A stretch of DNA of 64,000 nt from Paracoccus subflavus (GTDB taxonomy: Bacteria; Pseudomonadota; Alphaproteobacteria; Rhodobacterales; Rhodobacteraceae): positions 549,781 to 613,780 of the forward strand of contig NZ_SISK01000001.1 in the NCBI RefSeq assembly GCF_004310345.1, read 5' to 3'. How positions within the stretch are numbered: position 1 is the first letter of the stretch; each line of letters starts with the position of its first letter. The notes under the pieces were generated by a model. It was not told the DNA's origin, did no database searches, and saw only the letters and a program-made list of their open reading frames with translations. The position numbers and the translations under genes are program-made. Below are positions 1-9,084 of this stretch, piece by piece.

Positions 1-40
1 GATTTTTCGCGTTTCTGGGCCTTGCAACGGTGATGTTGCT

Positions 41-586
41 ATGAACGACCCCGACAAGGCTGCCCTGCGGGTCATGGCCCTGGCTGCCCGCGACCGGGGC
101 GGCGATCAGGACACCCTGACCCGCCACCTGACCGCGGCGTTGGCGCCGCATCGAGGCAAGGTTCTGTCGGGTTACTGGCCGATGCGGGGCGAGGCCGATC
201 CCCGCCCCGCCATGGCAGCCCATGACGGGCCGGTCTGCCTGCCGGTCGTGCCCGGCCGGGCCGTACCGCTGCTGTTTCGGCGATGGGATGGCAAGCCTCT
301 GGTGCCCGGCCCATTCGGCACATTTCATCCGCCTGATTCGCAGCCTGTGCTGCGCCCCGAAGTGCTGATCGTGCCCCTTGCGGGCTTTGACCGCCAGGGT
401 AACCGGATCGGCTATGGCGGGGGATATTACGATCGGACCCTGCAATTGCTGCGCGAAACGGCGCCTGTCACCGCGATCGGTCTGGCATTCGCGGTGCAGG
501 AACTGCCCGAGATTCCGGACGAGCCGTTCGATCAGCCGTTGGACCTGATCGTCACGGACCAGGGGATCCTGACGCCGCATCGGTGA
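41..586 (+). CDS. ygfA: 5-formyltetrahydrofolate cyclo-ligase (MTHFS)
   Basis: This 181-residue protein is a normal-sized member of the 5-formyl-THF cyclo-ligase family. The family converts 5-formyl-THF to 5,10-methenyl-THF with ATP in the cytosol and so recovers folate from a dead-end form. The diagnostic glycine-rich motif GYGGGYYDR lies at about residues 124-132, and the conserved RGEADPR segment at 49-55. The ATG at 41 gives a family-like N-terminus (DKAALR...), but no strong ribosome binding site is visible. In many proteobacteria 6S RNA lies directly upstream of this gene. Only 40 bases are available here, so that cannot be tested. A weak hairpin (GACGC...GCGTC, about 571-593) overlaps the stop codon. 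Confidence 0.93.
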   Translation: MNDPDKAALRVMALAARDRGGDQDTLTRHLTAALAPHRGKVLSGYWPMRGEADPRPAMAAHDGPVCLPVVPGRAVPLLFRRWDGKPLVPGPFGTFHPPDSQPVLRPEVLIVPLAGFDRQGNRIGYGGGYYDRTLQLLRETAPVTAIGLAFAVQELPEIPDEPFDQPLDLIVTDQGILTPHR

Positions 587-1040
587 TGGCGTCGTCTTCG
601 TGGCAGTTTTGCATCAGTTGTGCAAAAGCCAGGGATGACCTGTGGACAGCCCTGTGGGTAACTGCGGGATGACATACCATAAGCCATTCATAAATAACAT
701 TTATTCTTGTCATGACCCTTGTTGAAGAGTGGTTTTCCCTCGGCCTTGTGCGAGAATCGCTGACGCGGCTGATCTGACCCCGGTCAAGCGGGCTTTGTGT
801 TTTATCCACAGATAAGAATTGTTGCACTCATTGTTTGATGGGATCAGTCTTGTGGCCTGTAGCGTTGTTCATACCAGATGTGGTGGCATCTAAACGACCA
901 GCACCAGGAACCGCTGCTTCTGTAACCGAACCCGGCCGGGCGGTGCCGCCTGGACCCGTTGCCTTGGGCAAGGGGATGGCTGTCTGCCGCGTGGCGCAGG
1001 TCGCGGAATCGAGGGACGAGGACATGAAAGGGCTACGGGC
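587..1040 (+). promoter_or_regulatory. nrdJ leader with DnaA-box-like sites
   Basis: This 454-base gap before nrdJ holds no convincing gene. It contains a perfect DnaA box (TTATCCACA, 802-810). Two close matches on the other strand lie side by side (TGTGGACAG, 641-649; TGTGGGTAA, 653-661). There is an A/T-rich inverted repeat ATAAAT-N3-ATTTAT at 690-704, an 8-bp palindrome GTCATGAC at 709-716, and a TGACC-N2-GGTCA repeat at 775-786. DnaA is known to control ribonucleotide reductase genes in some bacteria, so these may be regulatory, but that is inference. I saw no typical NrdR box pair. A 69-codon frame at 835-1044 ends at ATGA over the nrdJ start and looks spurious. Confidence 0.45.
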
Positions 1041-4000
1041 ATGAAGATCGAACGGCGTTTGACCACCCCGGACGGGGGCGCATACGGCGACATCGCCTTT
1101 ACCACGACCATCAGCGAAATCCGCAACCCGGACGGCACGATCGTCTTTCGCAACGACCGGGTGGAAGTCCCGCAAGGCTGGAGCCAGGTTGCCAGCGATG
1201 TCATCGCCCAGAAGTATTTCCGCAAGGCGGGCGTCCCTGCGGCACTGAAGCGCGTCAAGGAAAAGGGCGTCCCGGAATTCCTGTGGCGCAGCGTTCCTGA
1301 CGAGGCTGTCTTGGCGGACCTGCCCGTCGATCAACGCTATGGCGGCGAAACCAGCGCCCGGCAGGTGTTCGACCGGATGGCGGGTGCCTGGACCTATTGG
1401 GGATGGAAGGGCGGCTATTTCAGCACCGAGGCCGATGCCCGCGCCTATCACGACGAGATGCGCTTCATGCTGGCCCGGCAGATGGCCGCGCCGAACAGCC
1501 CGCAATGGTTCAACACCGGCTTGCACTGGGCTTACGGCATCGACGGCCCGTCGCAGGGGCATTTCTATGTCGATTACCAGACCGGCAAGCTGGTGAAATC
1601 CGACAGCGCCTATGAACATCCCCAGCCCCATGCCTGCTTCATCCAGTCGGTCAGCGACGATCTGGTGAACGAGGGCGGGATCATGGACCTGTGGGTCCGC
1701 GAGGCGCGCCTGTTCAAATACGGCAGCGGCACCGGCACGAACTTCTCGTCGCTGCGCGGCGAAGGGGAACGGCTGTCCGGCGGCGGCAAGTCCTCGGGCC
1801 TGATGGGCTTTCTGAAGATCGGCGACCGCGCGGCAGGCGCGATCAAGTCGGGCGGCACCACGCGGCGCGCGGCCAAGATGGTGATCTGCGACATGGATCA
1901 CCCCGACATCGAAGCCTTCATCAACTGGAAGGTCATCGAGGAGCAGAAGGTCGCCTCGCTGGTGGCCGGATCCAAGGCGCACGAGGCACGCCTGAACGAC
2001 ATCTTCGCCGCCATCCGCACAGGCGGTGGCGAGACCGATCCGGCGCAGAACGGCGGATTGAAGGCCGCGATCCGCGCCGCCAAGCGCGCGATGATCCCGG
2101 AAACCTACATCAACCGTGTGCTGCAATACGCACGGCAGGGCTTCGACAGCATCGAATTTCCGACCTATGACACCGACTGGGACAGCGAAGCCTATGTCAG
2201 CGTCTCGGGGCAGAATTCCAACAACTCGGTCCGGGTGACGGACGCCTTCCTGAAAGCGGTGCGCGACGATGCCCCGTGGGAACTGATCCGCCGCACCGAC
2301 GGCACAATTGCCAAGACCGTCAGCGCCCGCGAATTGTGGGATCAGATCGGCCACGCCGCATGGGCCTGCGCCGATCCCGGCATCCAGTTCCACGACACGG
2401 TCAACGCCTGGCATACCTGCCCCGAGGACGGGCCGATCCGCGGGTCCAACCCGTGCAGCGAATACATGTTCCTGGACGACACGGCCTGCAACCTGGCCTC
2501 GATGAACCTGCTGACGTTCTATCGCGACGGCCGTTTCGACGCCGATGCCTATGTCCACGCCACGCGCCTGTGGACCGTGACGCTGGAGATCAGCGTGCTG
2601 ATGGCGCAGTTCCCCTCCAAGGAAATCGCGCAGCGTAGTTATGACTTTCGCACGCTGGGCCTGGGCTATGCCAATATCGGCGGCCTTTTGATGAACATGG
2701 GCCTGGGCTACGACAGCGACCAGGGCCGCGCGCTGTGCGGCGCGCTGACGGCCATCATGACGGGCGTGGCCTATGCCACCAGTGCGCAGATGGCGGCCGA
2801 ACTGGGCGCCTTCCCCGGCTATGCCAGGAATGCCAGCCACATGCTGCGGGTGATCCGTAACCACCGCGCGGCGGCGCACGGCACCGGCGCCTATCACGGC
2901 GTCAACGTCGCCCCGGTCGAACTTGACGGCGACAGCTGTCCCGACGCGCGGCTGGTGGCCATGGCCCGGCGCGCCTGGGACGAGGCTCTGGCCCTGGGCG
3001 AGGATCACGGTTTCCGCAACGCCCAGACCACGGTGATCGCGCCGACCGGCACCATCGGCCTGGTGATGGACTGCGACACCACCGGGATCGAGCCGGACTT
3101 CGCGCTTGTGAAGTTCAAGAAACTGGCGGGCGGCGGCTATTTCAAGATCATCAACCAGTCGGTCCCGGCTGCCCTGGCAACCTTGGGCTATGCCCCCGCG
3201 CAGATCGAGGAGATGGTGGCCCATGCCGTCGGCCATGCCAGTCTCGGCAATGCGCCCTTTATCAACCACACCGCGCTGGCCGGTCACGGCTTCGGCCTGG
3301 CCGAGATCGAGAAGGTCGAGGCATCGCTGGCTACGGCCTTTGATATCCGCTTCGTCTTCAACCAGTGGACGCTGGGCGAGGATTTCTGCAAGGGCACGCT
3401 GGGCATTCCCGCTGCCAAGCTGGCTGACCCGACCTTCGACCTGCTGCGTCATCTGGGATTCACCAAGGCCCAGATCGACGCGGCCAACGACCATGTCTGC
3501 GGCACCATGACCCTGGAGGGCGCGCCGCACCTCAAGGCGGAACACCTGCCGGTCTTCGATTGCGCCAATGCCTGCGGCAAGACCGGCAAGCGTTACCTGT
3601 CCGTGGACAGTCACATCCGCATGATGGCCGCGGCGCAGTCCTTCATCTCGGGGGCGATCAGCAAGACGATCAACATGCCCAACAGCGCGACCATCGCCGA
3701 CACGCTTGCGGCCTATGAATTGTCTTGGTCGCTGGGCATCAAGGCCAACGCGCTTTACCGCGACGGCTCCAAGCTGTCCCAGCCGCTTGCATCCGCCCTG
3801 GTCGAGGACGACGAGGAGGCCGAGGAAATCCTGGCCACCGGCAACACTCAGGAAAAGGCTGGCGTGATCGCCGAAAAGATCGTCGAGCGGATCATCGTCA
3901 AGGAGGCCGTGCGCAGCCACCGCGAAAAGCTGCCGCAGCGCCGCAAGGGCTATACGCAAAAGGCCATCGTCGGCGGCCACAAGGTCTATCTGCGCACCGG

Positions 4001-4628
4001 CGAATACGACGACGGCAAGCTGGGCGAGATCTTCATCGACATGCACAAGGAAGGCGCGGGCTTCAGGGCGATGATGAACAATTTTGCCATCGCCGTGTCG
4101 GTGGGTCTGCAATACGGCGTGCCGCTCGAGGAGTTCGTGGATGCCTTCACCTTCACCCGGTTCGAACCCGCGGGCATGGTGCAGGGCAACGACAGCATCA
4201 AGAACGCGACCTCGATCCTGGACTATGTGTTCCGCGAACTGGCCGTCAGCTACCTGGACCGCACCGACCTGGCCCATGTCAAGCCAGAAGGCGCCCGTTT
4301 CGACGACCTGGGCAGCGGAGAGCGCGAGGGATTGAACGTCACCCCCGTCAGCGAGCAGGCCGAGTTGAAATCGCTGACCATGCTCAAGCAGATCAGCAGT
4401 GCCGGATACCTGCGCAAGCGGCTGCCTCAGGATCTGATGGTTCTGCAGGCGGGCGTGTCGGCCACCGCCATCCTGGCGACCGAGCCCGCTGCCCTTGATG
4501 CCCGCGCCAAGGCCCGGATGCAGGGCTACGAGGGGGACCCCTGCGCCGAGTGCGGAAACTATACGCTGGTCCGCAACGGCACCTGCATGAAGTGCAACAC
4601 CTGCGGCGGGACCAGCGGCTGTAGCTGA
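1041..4628 (+). CDS. nrdJ: adenosylcobalamin-dependent (class II) ribonucleotide reductase
   Basis: This 1195-residue enzyme reduces ribonucleotides to deoxyribonucleotides in the cytosol, using B12 to make the thiyl radical. Visible active-site residues are Cys199 (ACFIQS), the N-x-C-x-E motif N470-P-C472-S-E474, and Cys483 (TACNLASMN). They correspond to the redox pair and the radical cysteine. The C-terminus carries a CAECGNY...CMKCNTC...GCS cysteine cluster typical of the long NrdJ type, which likely re-reduces the active site or binds metal. The length matches long alphaproteobacterial NrdJ. The ATG at 1041 gives the family N-terminus MKIERR. An upstream in-frame start would have to cross the leader. 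No nrdAB or nrdEF genes are in the window. Confidence 0.97.
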   Translation: MKIERRLTTPDGGAYGDIAFTTTISEIRNPDGTIVFRNDRVEVPQGWSQVASDVIAQKYFRKAGVPAALKRVKEKGVPEFLWRSVPDEAVLADLPVDQRYGGETSARQVFDRMAGAWTYWGWKGGYFSTEADARAYHDEMRFMLARQMAAPNSPQWFNTGLHWAYGIDGPSQGHFYVDYQTGKLVKSDSAYEHPQPHACFIQSVSDDLVNEGGIMDLWVREARLFKYGSGTGTNFSSLRGEGERLSGGGKSSGLMGFLKIGDRAAGAIKSGGTTRRAAKMVICDMDHPDIEAFINWKVIEEQKVASLVAGSKAHEARLNDIFAAIRTGGGETDPAQNGGLKAAIRAAKRAMIPETYINRVLQYARQGFDSIEFPTYDTDWDSEAYVSVSGQNSNNSVRVTDAFLKAVRDDAPWELIRRTDGTIAKTVSARELWDQIGHAAWACADPGIQFHDTVNAWHTCPEDGPIRGSNPCSEYMFLDDTACNLASMNLLTFYRDGRFDADAYVHATRLWTVTLEISVLMAQFPSKEIAQRSYDFRTLGLGYANIGGLLMNMGLGYDSDQGRALCGALTAIMTGVAYATSAQMAAELGAFPGYARNASHMLRVIRNHRAAAHGTGAYHGVNVAPVELDGDSCPDARLVAMARRAWDEALALGEDHGFRNAQTTVIAPTGTIGLVMDCDTTGIEPDFALVKFKKLAGGGYFKIINQSVPAALATLGYAPAQIEEMVAHAVGHASLGNAPFINHTALAGHGFGLAEIEKVEASLATAFDIRFVFNQWTLGEDFCKGTLGIPAAKLADPTFDLLRHLGFTKAQIDAANDHVCGTMTLEGAPHLKAEHLPVFDCANACGKTGKRYLSVDSHIRMMAAAQSFISGAISKTINMPNSATIADTLAAYELSWSLGIKANALYRDGSKLSQPLASALVEDDEEAEEILATGNTQEKAGVIAEKIVERIIVKEAVRSHREKLPQRRKGYTQKAIVGGHKVYLRTGEYDDGKLGEIFIDMHKEGAGFRAMMNNFAIAVSVGLQYGVPLEEFVDAFTFTRFEPAGMVQGNDSIKNATSILDYVFRELAVSYLDRTDLAHVKPEGARFDDLGSGEREGLNVTPVSEQAELKSLTMLKQISSAGYLRKRLPQDLMVLQAGVSATAILATEPAALDARAKARMQGYEGDPCAECGNYTLVRNGTCMKCNTCGGTSGCS

Positions 4629-4658
4629 GCGTTCGCAGCAGGGACGACCATGATCTCT

Positions 4659-4693
4659 GCCGCCTGATCCCTGGGCGGCGGATGATCGGTTTT
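4659..4693 (+). terminator. possible weak terminator after nrdJ
   Basis: A GCCGCC (4659-4664)/GGCGGC (4674-4679) stem with a 9-base loop starts 30 bases after the nrdJ stop. A TTTT run appears only 10 bases beyond it, at about 4690-4693. The stem is plausible, but the spacing to the T-run is poor for an intrinsic terminator. Confidence 0.35.
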
Positions 4694-4953
4694 CAAAGGC
4701 AAGGTGCGAAATTCGCATTCGGCAAAGCATCCGGGTGAAAAATCCGTCCTGTGTCTTTGGGATGTACGGTGACGGAGGGTATGCCCCTGCTGACTTACCT
4801 TACTCCATTCTGGCCCGCGCAGATTCATTCCGATTCCGAAAATCCCCCAGCACCCCGTTCGGCTTCTTCACCTTTCTTGAGCAACCCTTCCTTCCGGTCC
4901 GGGATGAGCTGGGGAAAATCTAGGCAACTGCTACGTCTCAACCTCTTTGCTGA

Positions 4954-4983
4954 TTGACAGGTATCTTCTTGCAGCCTTAGCTT
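4954..4983 (+). promoter_or_regulatory. candidate promoter of the amiC operon
   Basis: A perfect -35 hexamer TTGACA (4954-4959) is followed after 18 bases by TAGCTT (4978-4983), a weak -10. Transcription would begin near 4990 and give an untranslated leader of about 100 bases before amiC. This fits the leader hairpins seen at 5003-5016 and 5050-5075. The rest of the 4629-5089 gap shows no gene. Confidence 0.45.
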
Positions 4984-5002
4984 GGGAACTGTGCAAGGCA
5001 AC

Positions 5003-5075
5003 TGCGCCAGTACGCACAGATCCGACGAAATTCACATAACGGCAACTTCGCCCTGGGCACTCGCTGCCTCAGGGC
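5003..5075 (+). promoter_or_regulatory. possible AmiR-controlled attenuator leader of amiC
   Basis: Three hairpins lie in the predicted leader. TGCG/CGCA (5003-5016) closes a 6-base loop CCAGTA, and GGC/GCC (5041-5052) closes a 6-base loop. A strong stem-loop follows, with outer arms GCCCTG (5050-5055) and CAGGGC (5070-5075) and inner arms GGCA/TGCC, followed by TGTTT. The last looks like an intrinsic terminator 14 bases before the amiC start, and its base overlaps the second small hairpin. ANTAR proteins such as AmiR bind paired six-base-loop hairpins and prevent termination. The loops here do not fully match the published A1/G4 pattern, so the assignment is tentative. Confidence 0.4.
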
Positions 5076-5089
5076 TGTTTCACGTGGAC

Positions 5090-6256
5090 ATGAACTTGGG
5101 ACGCATCTCGCTTCAGATCGGTCTGCTGTTCTCGACCGAGGGGCCCTACTCCACGGTCGCCCAGGCACTTCTGAACGGGGCGATTTTGGCTTGCGATGAG
5201 GTAAACAGGGATCCGTCCCTGCATGTGCAGCTAGAGCCTTTCCACGTCAACCCTCGTGGGCAATTGGGAAATTACCAAGCCGGGATCCAGTCCATGCTGG
5301 ATCGGGGCATTATCCATGTCTGCGGCTGCTATACCTCCTCAAGCCGCAAGGAAGTTCTGCCGATCATCGAGAAGCACGATGCGCTGTTGTGGTATCCCAG
5401 CCATTATGAAGGCTTTGAAACATCACAGAACGTAATCTATACCGGATCCTCTCCGAACCAGCATCTGACGCCGCTTATCGGCTTTCTGTTTCAGGAATAC
5501 GGCAGGACGGCCTATTGCATTGGGTCGAATTACATCTGGGCTTGGGAAAGCAACCGCGTCTTCCGCGAAGGCATTACGCGCCTCGGGGGACAAATCGCAG
5601 CCGAACGATACGTGCCGGTGGGAGAAATTGACTTAGACCAGTATGTCAGCGAAATCCTGAAGCTGCGGCCGGACTACATCTTCAATTCGCTGATTGGATC
5701 GTCGTCCTATGAGTTCCTTCGGCGGCTGCGCCGGGCCTGCGCCGCTGTTGGGATTGACCAGCGGCAGGACATGCCGGTGGCAAGTTGCACGTTATCCGAA
5801 CCAGAACTGCACGCCATCGGCGCCGAGGCGGCGGACGGACAGATAACCTCCAGTGTCTATTTCTCGTCGCTTCAAACGGCACGCAATGCCGTCTTTGTTG
5901 CAGCCTATCGTCATGCTTTTCCGAATGGACCGGTCGCCTGCGTCGACGCGGAGTCCAGCTATATCGCCATCCACCTGCTGGCACGCGCCGTCGCGCGGGC
6001 GGGTTGCCAAGAGGTCGCCCGGGTACGCGCCGCGGTGCCCGCCTGCCAATTCGATGCACCGCAGGGGCCGGTGAAGATCGACCCGGAGACCATGCATGCA
6101 TGCCTGACTCCGCATATCGCGGTCTCTCGGGCGGATTATGAATTCGACGTGCTGATCCAAAGCCCTGGCCCGGTGCAGCCCGATCCGTATCTGGTCCAGT
6201 GGTCGCGCACCCTGGAACCGCCTTCCTTTCCCTCGCAACTGAGGATCGTGAAATGA
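5090..6256 (+). CDS. amiC: AmiC-type cytosolic amide sensor, negative regulator of AmiR
   Basis: This 388-residue protein matches Pseudomonas AmiC (385 residues) in length and along its whole sequence. It has the periplasmic-binding-protein type I fold without a signal peptide. Recognisable AmiC segments are GLLFS near the N-terminus, YPSHYEGFE (102-110), GSSPNQ (119-124) and, near the C-terminus, FDAPQGPVKI and QPDPYLVQW. AmiC holds AmiR inactive and releases it when a short amide binds. The start at 5090 was chosen because homologues begin just before IGLLFS. An upstream TTG/ATG extension to 4982 would add 36 residues from the leader. It overlaps amiR by ATGA, so the two are translationally coupled. 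Confidence 0.9.
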   Translation: MNLGRISLQIGLLFSTEGPYSTVAQALLNGAILACDEVNRDPSLHVQLEPFHVNPRGQLGNYQAGIQSMLDRGIIHVCGCYTSSSRKEVLPIIEKHDALLWYPSHYEGFETSQNVIYTGSSPNQHLTPLIGFLFQEYGRTAYCIGSNYIWAWESNRVFREGITRLGGQIAAERYVPVGEIDLDQYVSEILKLRPDYIFNSLIGSSSYEFLRRLRRACAAVGIDQRQDMPVASCTLSEPELHAIGAEAADGQITSSVYFSSLQTARNAVFVAAYRHAFPNGPVACVDAESSYIAIHLLARAVARAGCQEVARVRAAVPACQFDAPQGPVKIDPETMHACLTPHIAVSRADYEFDVLIQSPGPVQPDPYLVQWSRTLEPPSFPSQLRIVK

Positions 6257-6879
6257 AACAGCCCCGTTTGACGCAGAACTTCCGCGATTTTCGAGCATCG
6301 ATCATCACGTCCGACAGCCGCACGACCAACACGCTTCAAACTGTGCTGCCGCGACTGGGGCTGAGGGTCGATGCCATCGGCCAGACCCTGCCATTCGAGC
6401 CCGCGCCCGGGCCGCGCGTAGTCTTCATCGACGGCGATATGGCGCTGCCCTTTGCGGGTGAAGAACCTGACCTGCCCTTGGAATGCGCCATTGTAGGCCT
6501 GATCGGATCCGAGGCTCCCAGTCGATTGCGGGGGCTGGTCAGTCTCGGCGCGCAGGCTTTCGTGACCAAACCCGTCCACAGCGGATCGGTCTATTCCGCA
6601 CTGTTTCTGGCGGTCAATTCCTTCAACCGCAGCAAGGCGATTCAGGCTCAGATCGAGGATCTGAAACAGCGTCGAAAAGGCCGTGCCCATGTCCTGCGCG
6701 CCGTGACCGCGATGGTGCTGCGCGACGGGATCGGCCCCGACCAAGCCTACGACAGCCTGCGTCGCAGTGCCATGCGCGCCCGCCAAAGTGTCGAGGATTT
6801 TTGCGAGGCGCTGCGTGCTTCAGAATACAACGAGGACGAAGAAGCCTCGCCGACCGAAGAAAGGCGACGCTGGGCCTGA
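6253..6879 (+). CDS. amiR: AmiR-type transcription antiterminator (ANTAR protein)
   Basis: This 208-residue protein directly follows amiC with a 4-base ATGA overlap. The first two-thirds resembles a degenerate receiver domain (VVFIDGD, then GAQAFVTKPV at about residues 97-106). The C-terminal part is the helical ANTAR domain, including an Ala/Met-rich region with DQAYDSLRRSAMRARQ. AmiR binds nascent leader RNA and stops terminator formation when AmiC releases it. Its RNA target is most likely the leader before amiC, because only 32 bases separate amiR from the next gene. The pairing with amiC makes the call firm despite modest sequence conservation. Confidence 0.87.
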   Translation: MKQPRLTQNFRDFRASIITSDSRTTNTLQTVLPRLGLRVDAIGQTLPFEPAPGPRVVFIDGDMALPFAGEEPDLPLECAIVGLIGSEAPSRLRGLVSLGAQAFVTKPVHSGSVYSALFLAVNSFNRSKAIQAQIEDLKQRRKGRAHVLRAVTAMVLRDGIGPDQAYDSLRRSAMRARQSVEDFCEALRASEYNEDEEASPTEERRRWA

Positions 6880-6911
6880 TATCCACGTCACACACCAATA
6901 AGGAGTTGAAA

Positions 6912-8147
6912 ATGTTGAGAACATCACGAGGCGCCGCTTCGGCGCTCGGAGTCCTGTTGCTTGCCGGTGCTGCATTCGGACAGGATGCAGAACCGATTAA
7001 GCTGGGTGTCTTGGAAGACCAGTCTGGCGATTTCGCCCTTGCCACTATCGGCAAGGTGCACGCGATCCAACTTGCAGCAGAAGAGATAAATGCTGCCGGT
7101 GGCATCGACGGCCGACCGCTGGAGCTTGTCGAGTACGACACCCAGTCTGACAACACCCGTTATCAGGAGTTCATGCGCCGGGCCCTGCAGCGCGACAAGG
7201 TGGATGTCGTTTTTGCAGGCTTTTCCTCGGCCTCGCGTGAGGCCTATCGCCCTATCGTCAACCAGTTCGATGGGCTGGCTTTCTATAACAACCAGTATGA
7301 AGGCGGGGTCTGCGATGCGAACATGATCGTAACGGGCGCTGTTCCAGAACAGCAATTCTCGACCCTGCTGCCCTATATGATCGAGAACTATGGCCCGAAC
7401 GTTTATACGATCGCCGCCGACTACAATTTTGGTCAAATCTCGGCCGAATGGGTGCGCAACATCGTCGCAGAAAATGGCGGCACCATGGTGGGCGAGGAAT
7501 TCATTCCTCTGGGAGTGTCGCAGTTCTCCCAGACGATCCAAAACATCCAAGGCGCCAAGCCGGACTTCGTCGTGACGCTGCTGGTGGGCACCGCGCAGGC
7601 GTCTTATTACGAACAGGCGGGCGCGGCGAACCTGAACCTGCCGATGGCCTCTTCGGTGAACGTGGGGCAAGGCTATGAACACAAGCGGTTCACGCCGCCC
7701 AGTCTCAAGGACATGTATGCGACCGTGAACTATGTCGAGGAGATCGACAGCCCTGCCAGCAAGGAATTCGTTGAAAAGTTCCGCGCCAAGTTCCCGGACG
7801 AGCCCTATATCAACCAGGAGGCCAGCAACTCCTACGCTGCGGTCTATCTCTACAAGCAACTGGTTGAGCGCGCGAAGTCAACCGAATTGGCCGAGATCCG
7901 CAAGGTGATTGCCGAGGGAGATGTCTGCGTCGACGGGCCTGGCGGCCAGATGTGCATCGACCCCAAAAGCCAGCATGTCTCGCACACGATCCATCTGGCG
8001 CATGTCACCGAGGACCATTCAGTCGAGTTTCCGACCAAGTGGGAGGCGATCAAGCCTTATTGGCTGGGCGAGGCGGGCTGCGATCTGACCGTCAGCGATC
8101 CAAGCGAACAATACACGCCGTCGAACCCGCCCCCGGCGAACGGCTGA
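6912..8147 (+). CDS. periplasmic amide/urea-type substrate-binding protein (ABC)
   Basis: This 411-residue protein starts with a clear signal peptide (basic MLRTSRG, hydrophobic ALGVLLLAGAAFG, cleavage before QDAEP). The mature part has the type I fold of the UrtA/FmdD/amide-binding branch: KLGVLEDQSGDF, AAEEINAAGGI, FYNNQYEGGVCD. It is distantly related to AmiC, so the operon has one cytosolic and one periplasmic reader of what is probably the same ligand. The start at 6912 is supported by AAGGAG 7 bases upstream. Context with formamidase and amidase points to short amides such as formamide or acetamide rather than urea. The exact ligand is not shown by the sequence. Confidence 0.88.
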   Translation: MLRTSRGAASALGVLLLAGAAFGQDAEPIKLGVLEDQSGDFALATIGKVHAIQLAAEEINAAGGIDGRPLELVEYDTQSDNTRYQEFMRRALQRDKVDVVFAGFSSASREAYRPIVNQFDGLAFYNNQYEGGVCDANMIVTGAVPEQQFSTLLPYMIENYGPNVYTIAADYNFGQISAEWVRNIVAENGGTMVGEEFIPLGVSQFSQTIQNIQGAKPDFVVTLLVGTAQASYYEQAGAANLNLPMASSVNVGQGYEHKRFTPPSLKDMYATVNYVEEIDSPASKEFVEKFRAKFPDEPYINQEASNSYAAVYLYKQLVERAKSTELAEIRKVIAEGDVCVDGPGGQMCIDPKSQHVSHTIHLAHVTEDHSVEFPTKWEAIKPYWLGEAGCDLTVSDPSEQYTPSNPPPANG

Positions 8148-8157
8148 TCCCTGCTTT

Positions 8158-8183
8158 GTCCGGGCGGCCCTGCCCGCCTGGAC
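8158..8183 (+). terminator. intercistronic hairpin after the binding-protein gene
   Basis: A 10-bp stem is closed by GTCC (8158-8161) and GGAC (8180-8183), with GGCGG/CCGCC inside, one G-T wobble and a 6-base loop. It starts 10 bases after the binding-protein stop and lacks a T-run. Such hairpins commonly protect the upstream mRNA, so that binding protein is made in excess over the membrane parts. Confidence 0.55.
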
Positions 8184-8209
8184 GCCACCACGATCAAAGG
8201 GGCCGTCTT

Positions 8210-9082
8210 GTGGACATCTTCAATCTGATCTTCAGCTTTCTTTACCAGTTCGGCGATGCCTTCGCCTTTCTGGTTCTCAGCGCCTGCGGACTGGCCGTCA
8301 TCTTTGGCATGATGGGCGTCATCAATCTTGCTCATGGCGAGTTCATCATGTGCGGGGCATATGTCTCTACCAGCGCGGCCCATGCAGGTCTGCCCCTGCC
8401 GCTTGCCATCATTGCCGGGGCAGTTGCCGCAGGTATCGCGGGCATGATCGTCGAACTGGCTGTGATCCGCCCTCTGTATCAGCGCCCCCTGGACACCATC
8501 GTCGCAACCTGGGGCATTTCCATGATTGTGACGCAAGGAACGCTGATTGTCCTAGGCCCCAGCATGCAGGGCGTTGGCACCCCCTTCGGCAGCTTCACGC
8601 TGGGCGGCTATTCCTATTCCGTTTATCGCGTCATCCTGATGATCGCCGCCGTGGGCACCTTGGTCCTGTTGTGGCTGATGTTCACCCGCACGCGGTTTGG
8701 CCTTTTGTCGCGTGCTACTATCCAAGTCCCCCATGTGGCCGAGGCTATGGGCGTCAACACCAACCTGATCTACAGCCTGACCTTCGGTCTTGGCGCAGGG
8801 CTGGCCGGACTGGCGGGCGGGCTCTACGCACCAACGATGACACTGGTGCCCACCATGGGCGCGTCCTTCATGGTCGAGGCCTTTGTCACCGTCGTCGTCG
8901 GCGGTGCCGACATCTTCCTGGGAACGGCCCCCGCCGCCGCCATCCTTGGCATCATCAAAGCGGCGCTGACCGGCTGGCAGGGACAGCTTGCGGGCCAGAT
9001 CGGTCTGTTGATTGCCGTCATCATCGTCATCCGCATCCTGCCCCGCGGGATCAGCGGAAAAATCCTGAAAGAAAGGGCCTGA
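8210..9082 (+). CDS. ABC amide importer permease, LivH/UrtB type
   Basis: This 290-residue integral membrane protein belongs to the branched-chain amino acid/urea permease family. Hydrophobic helices run throughout. Family landmarks are FGMMGVINLAHGEFIMCGAY near residues 28-47 and the late GLAGGLYAPTM and VVVGGADIFLGT segments. The GTG at 8210 is the best start: it follows AAAGGGG and gives the usual N-terminus before the first helix. It lies between the hairpin at 8158-8183 and the second permease, and would form half of the membrane channel. Confidence 0.9.
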   Translation: MDIFNLIFSFLYQFGDAFAFLVLSACGLAVIFGMMGVINLAHGEFIMCGAYVSTSAAHAGLPLPLAIIAGAVAAGIAGMIVELAVIRPLYQRPLDTIVATWGISMIVTQGTLIVLGPSMQGVGTPFGSFTLGGYSYSVYRVILMIAAVGTLVLLWLMFTRTRFGLLSRATIQVPHVAEAMGVNTNLIYSLTFGLGAGLAGLAGGLYAPTMTLVPTMGASFMVEAFVTVVVGGADIFLGTAPAAAILGIIKAALTGWQGQLAGQIGLLIAVIIVIRILPRGISGKILKERA

Positions 9083-9084
9083 AA

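Noticed and set aside
802..810. Replication origin
   Set aside because: A few DnaA-like boxes are not enough; no A/T-rich unwinding region and no typical oriC neighbours (for example hemE, parAB, rho) are present.
587..1040. NrdR boxes upstream of nrdJ
   Set aside because: No pair of ACAC-type 16-base boxes with the usual spacing was seen.
835..1044. 69-codon leader frame that ends in ATGA over the nrdJ start
   Set aside because: No ribosome site and no similarity; it mostly covers a leader with regulatory repeats. A leader peptide is not excluded but cannot be supported.
828..4730. A 1300-codon open frame antisense to nrdJ
   Set aside because: It mirrors the codon structure of nrdJ in a high-GC sequence and has no family-like segments; nrdJ is intact and conserved over the same bases.
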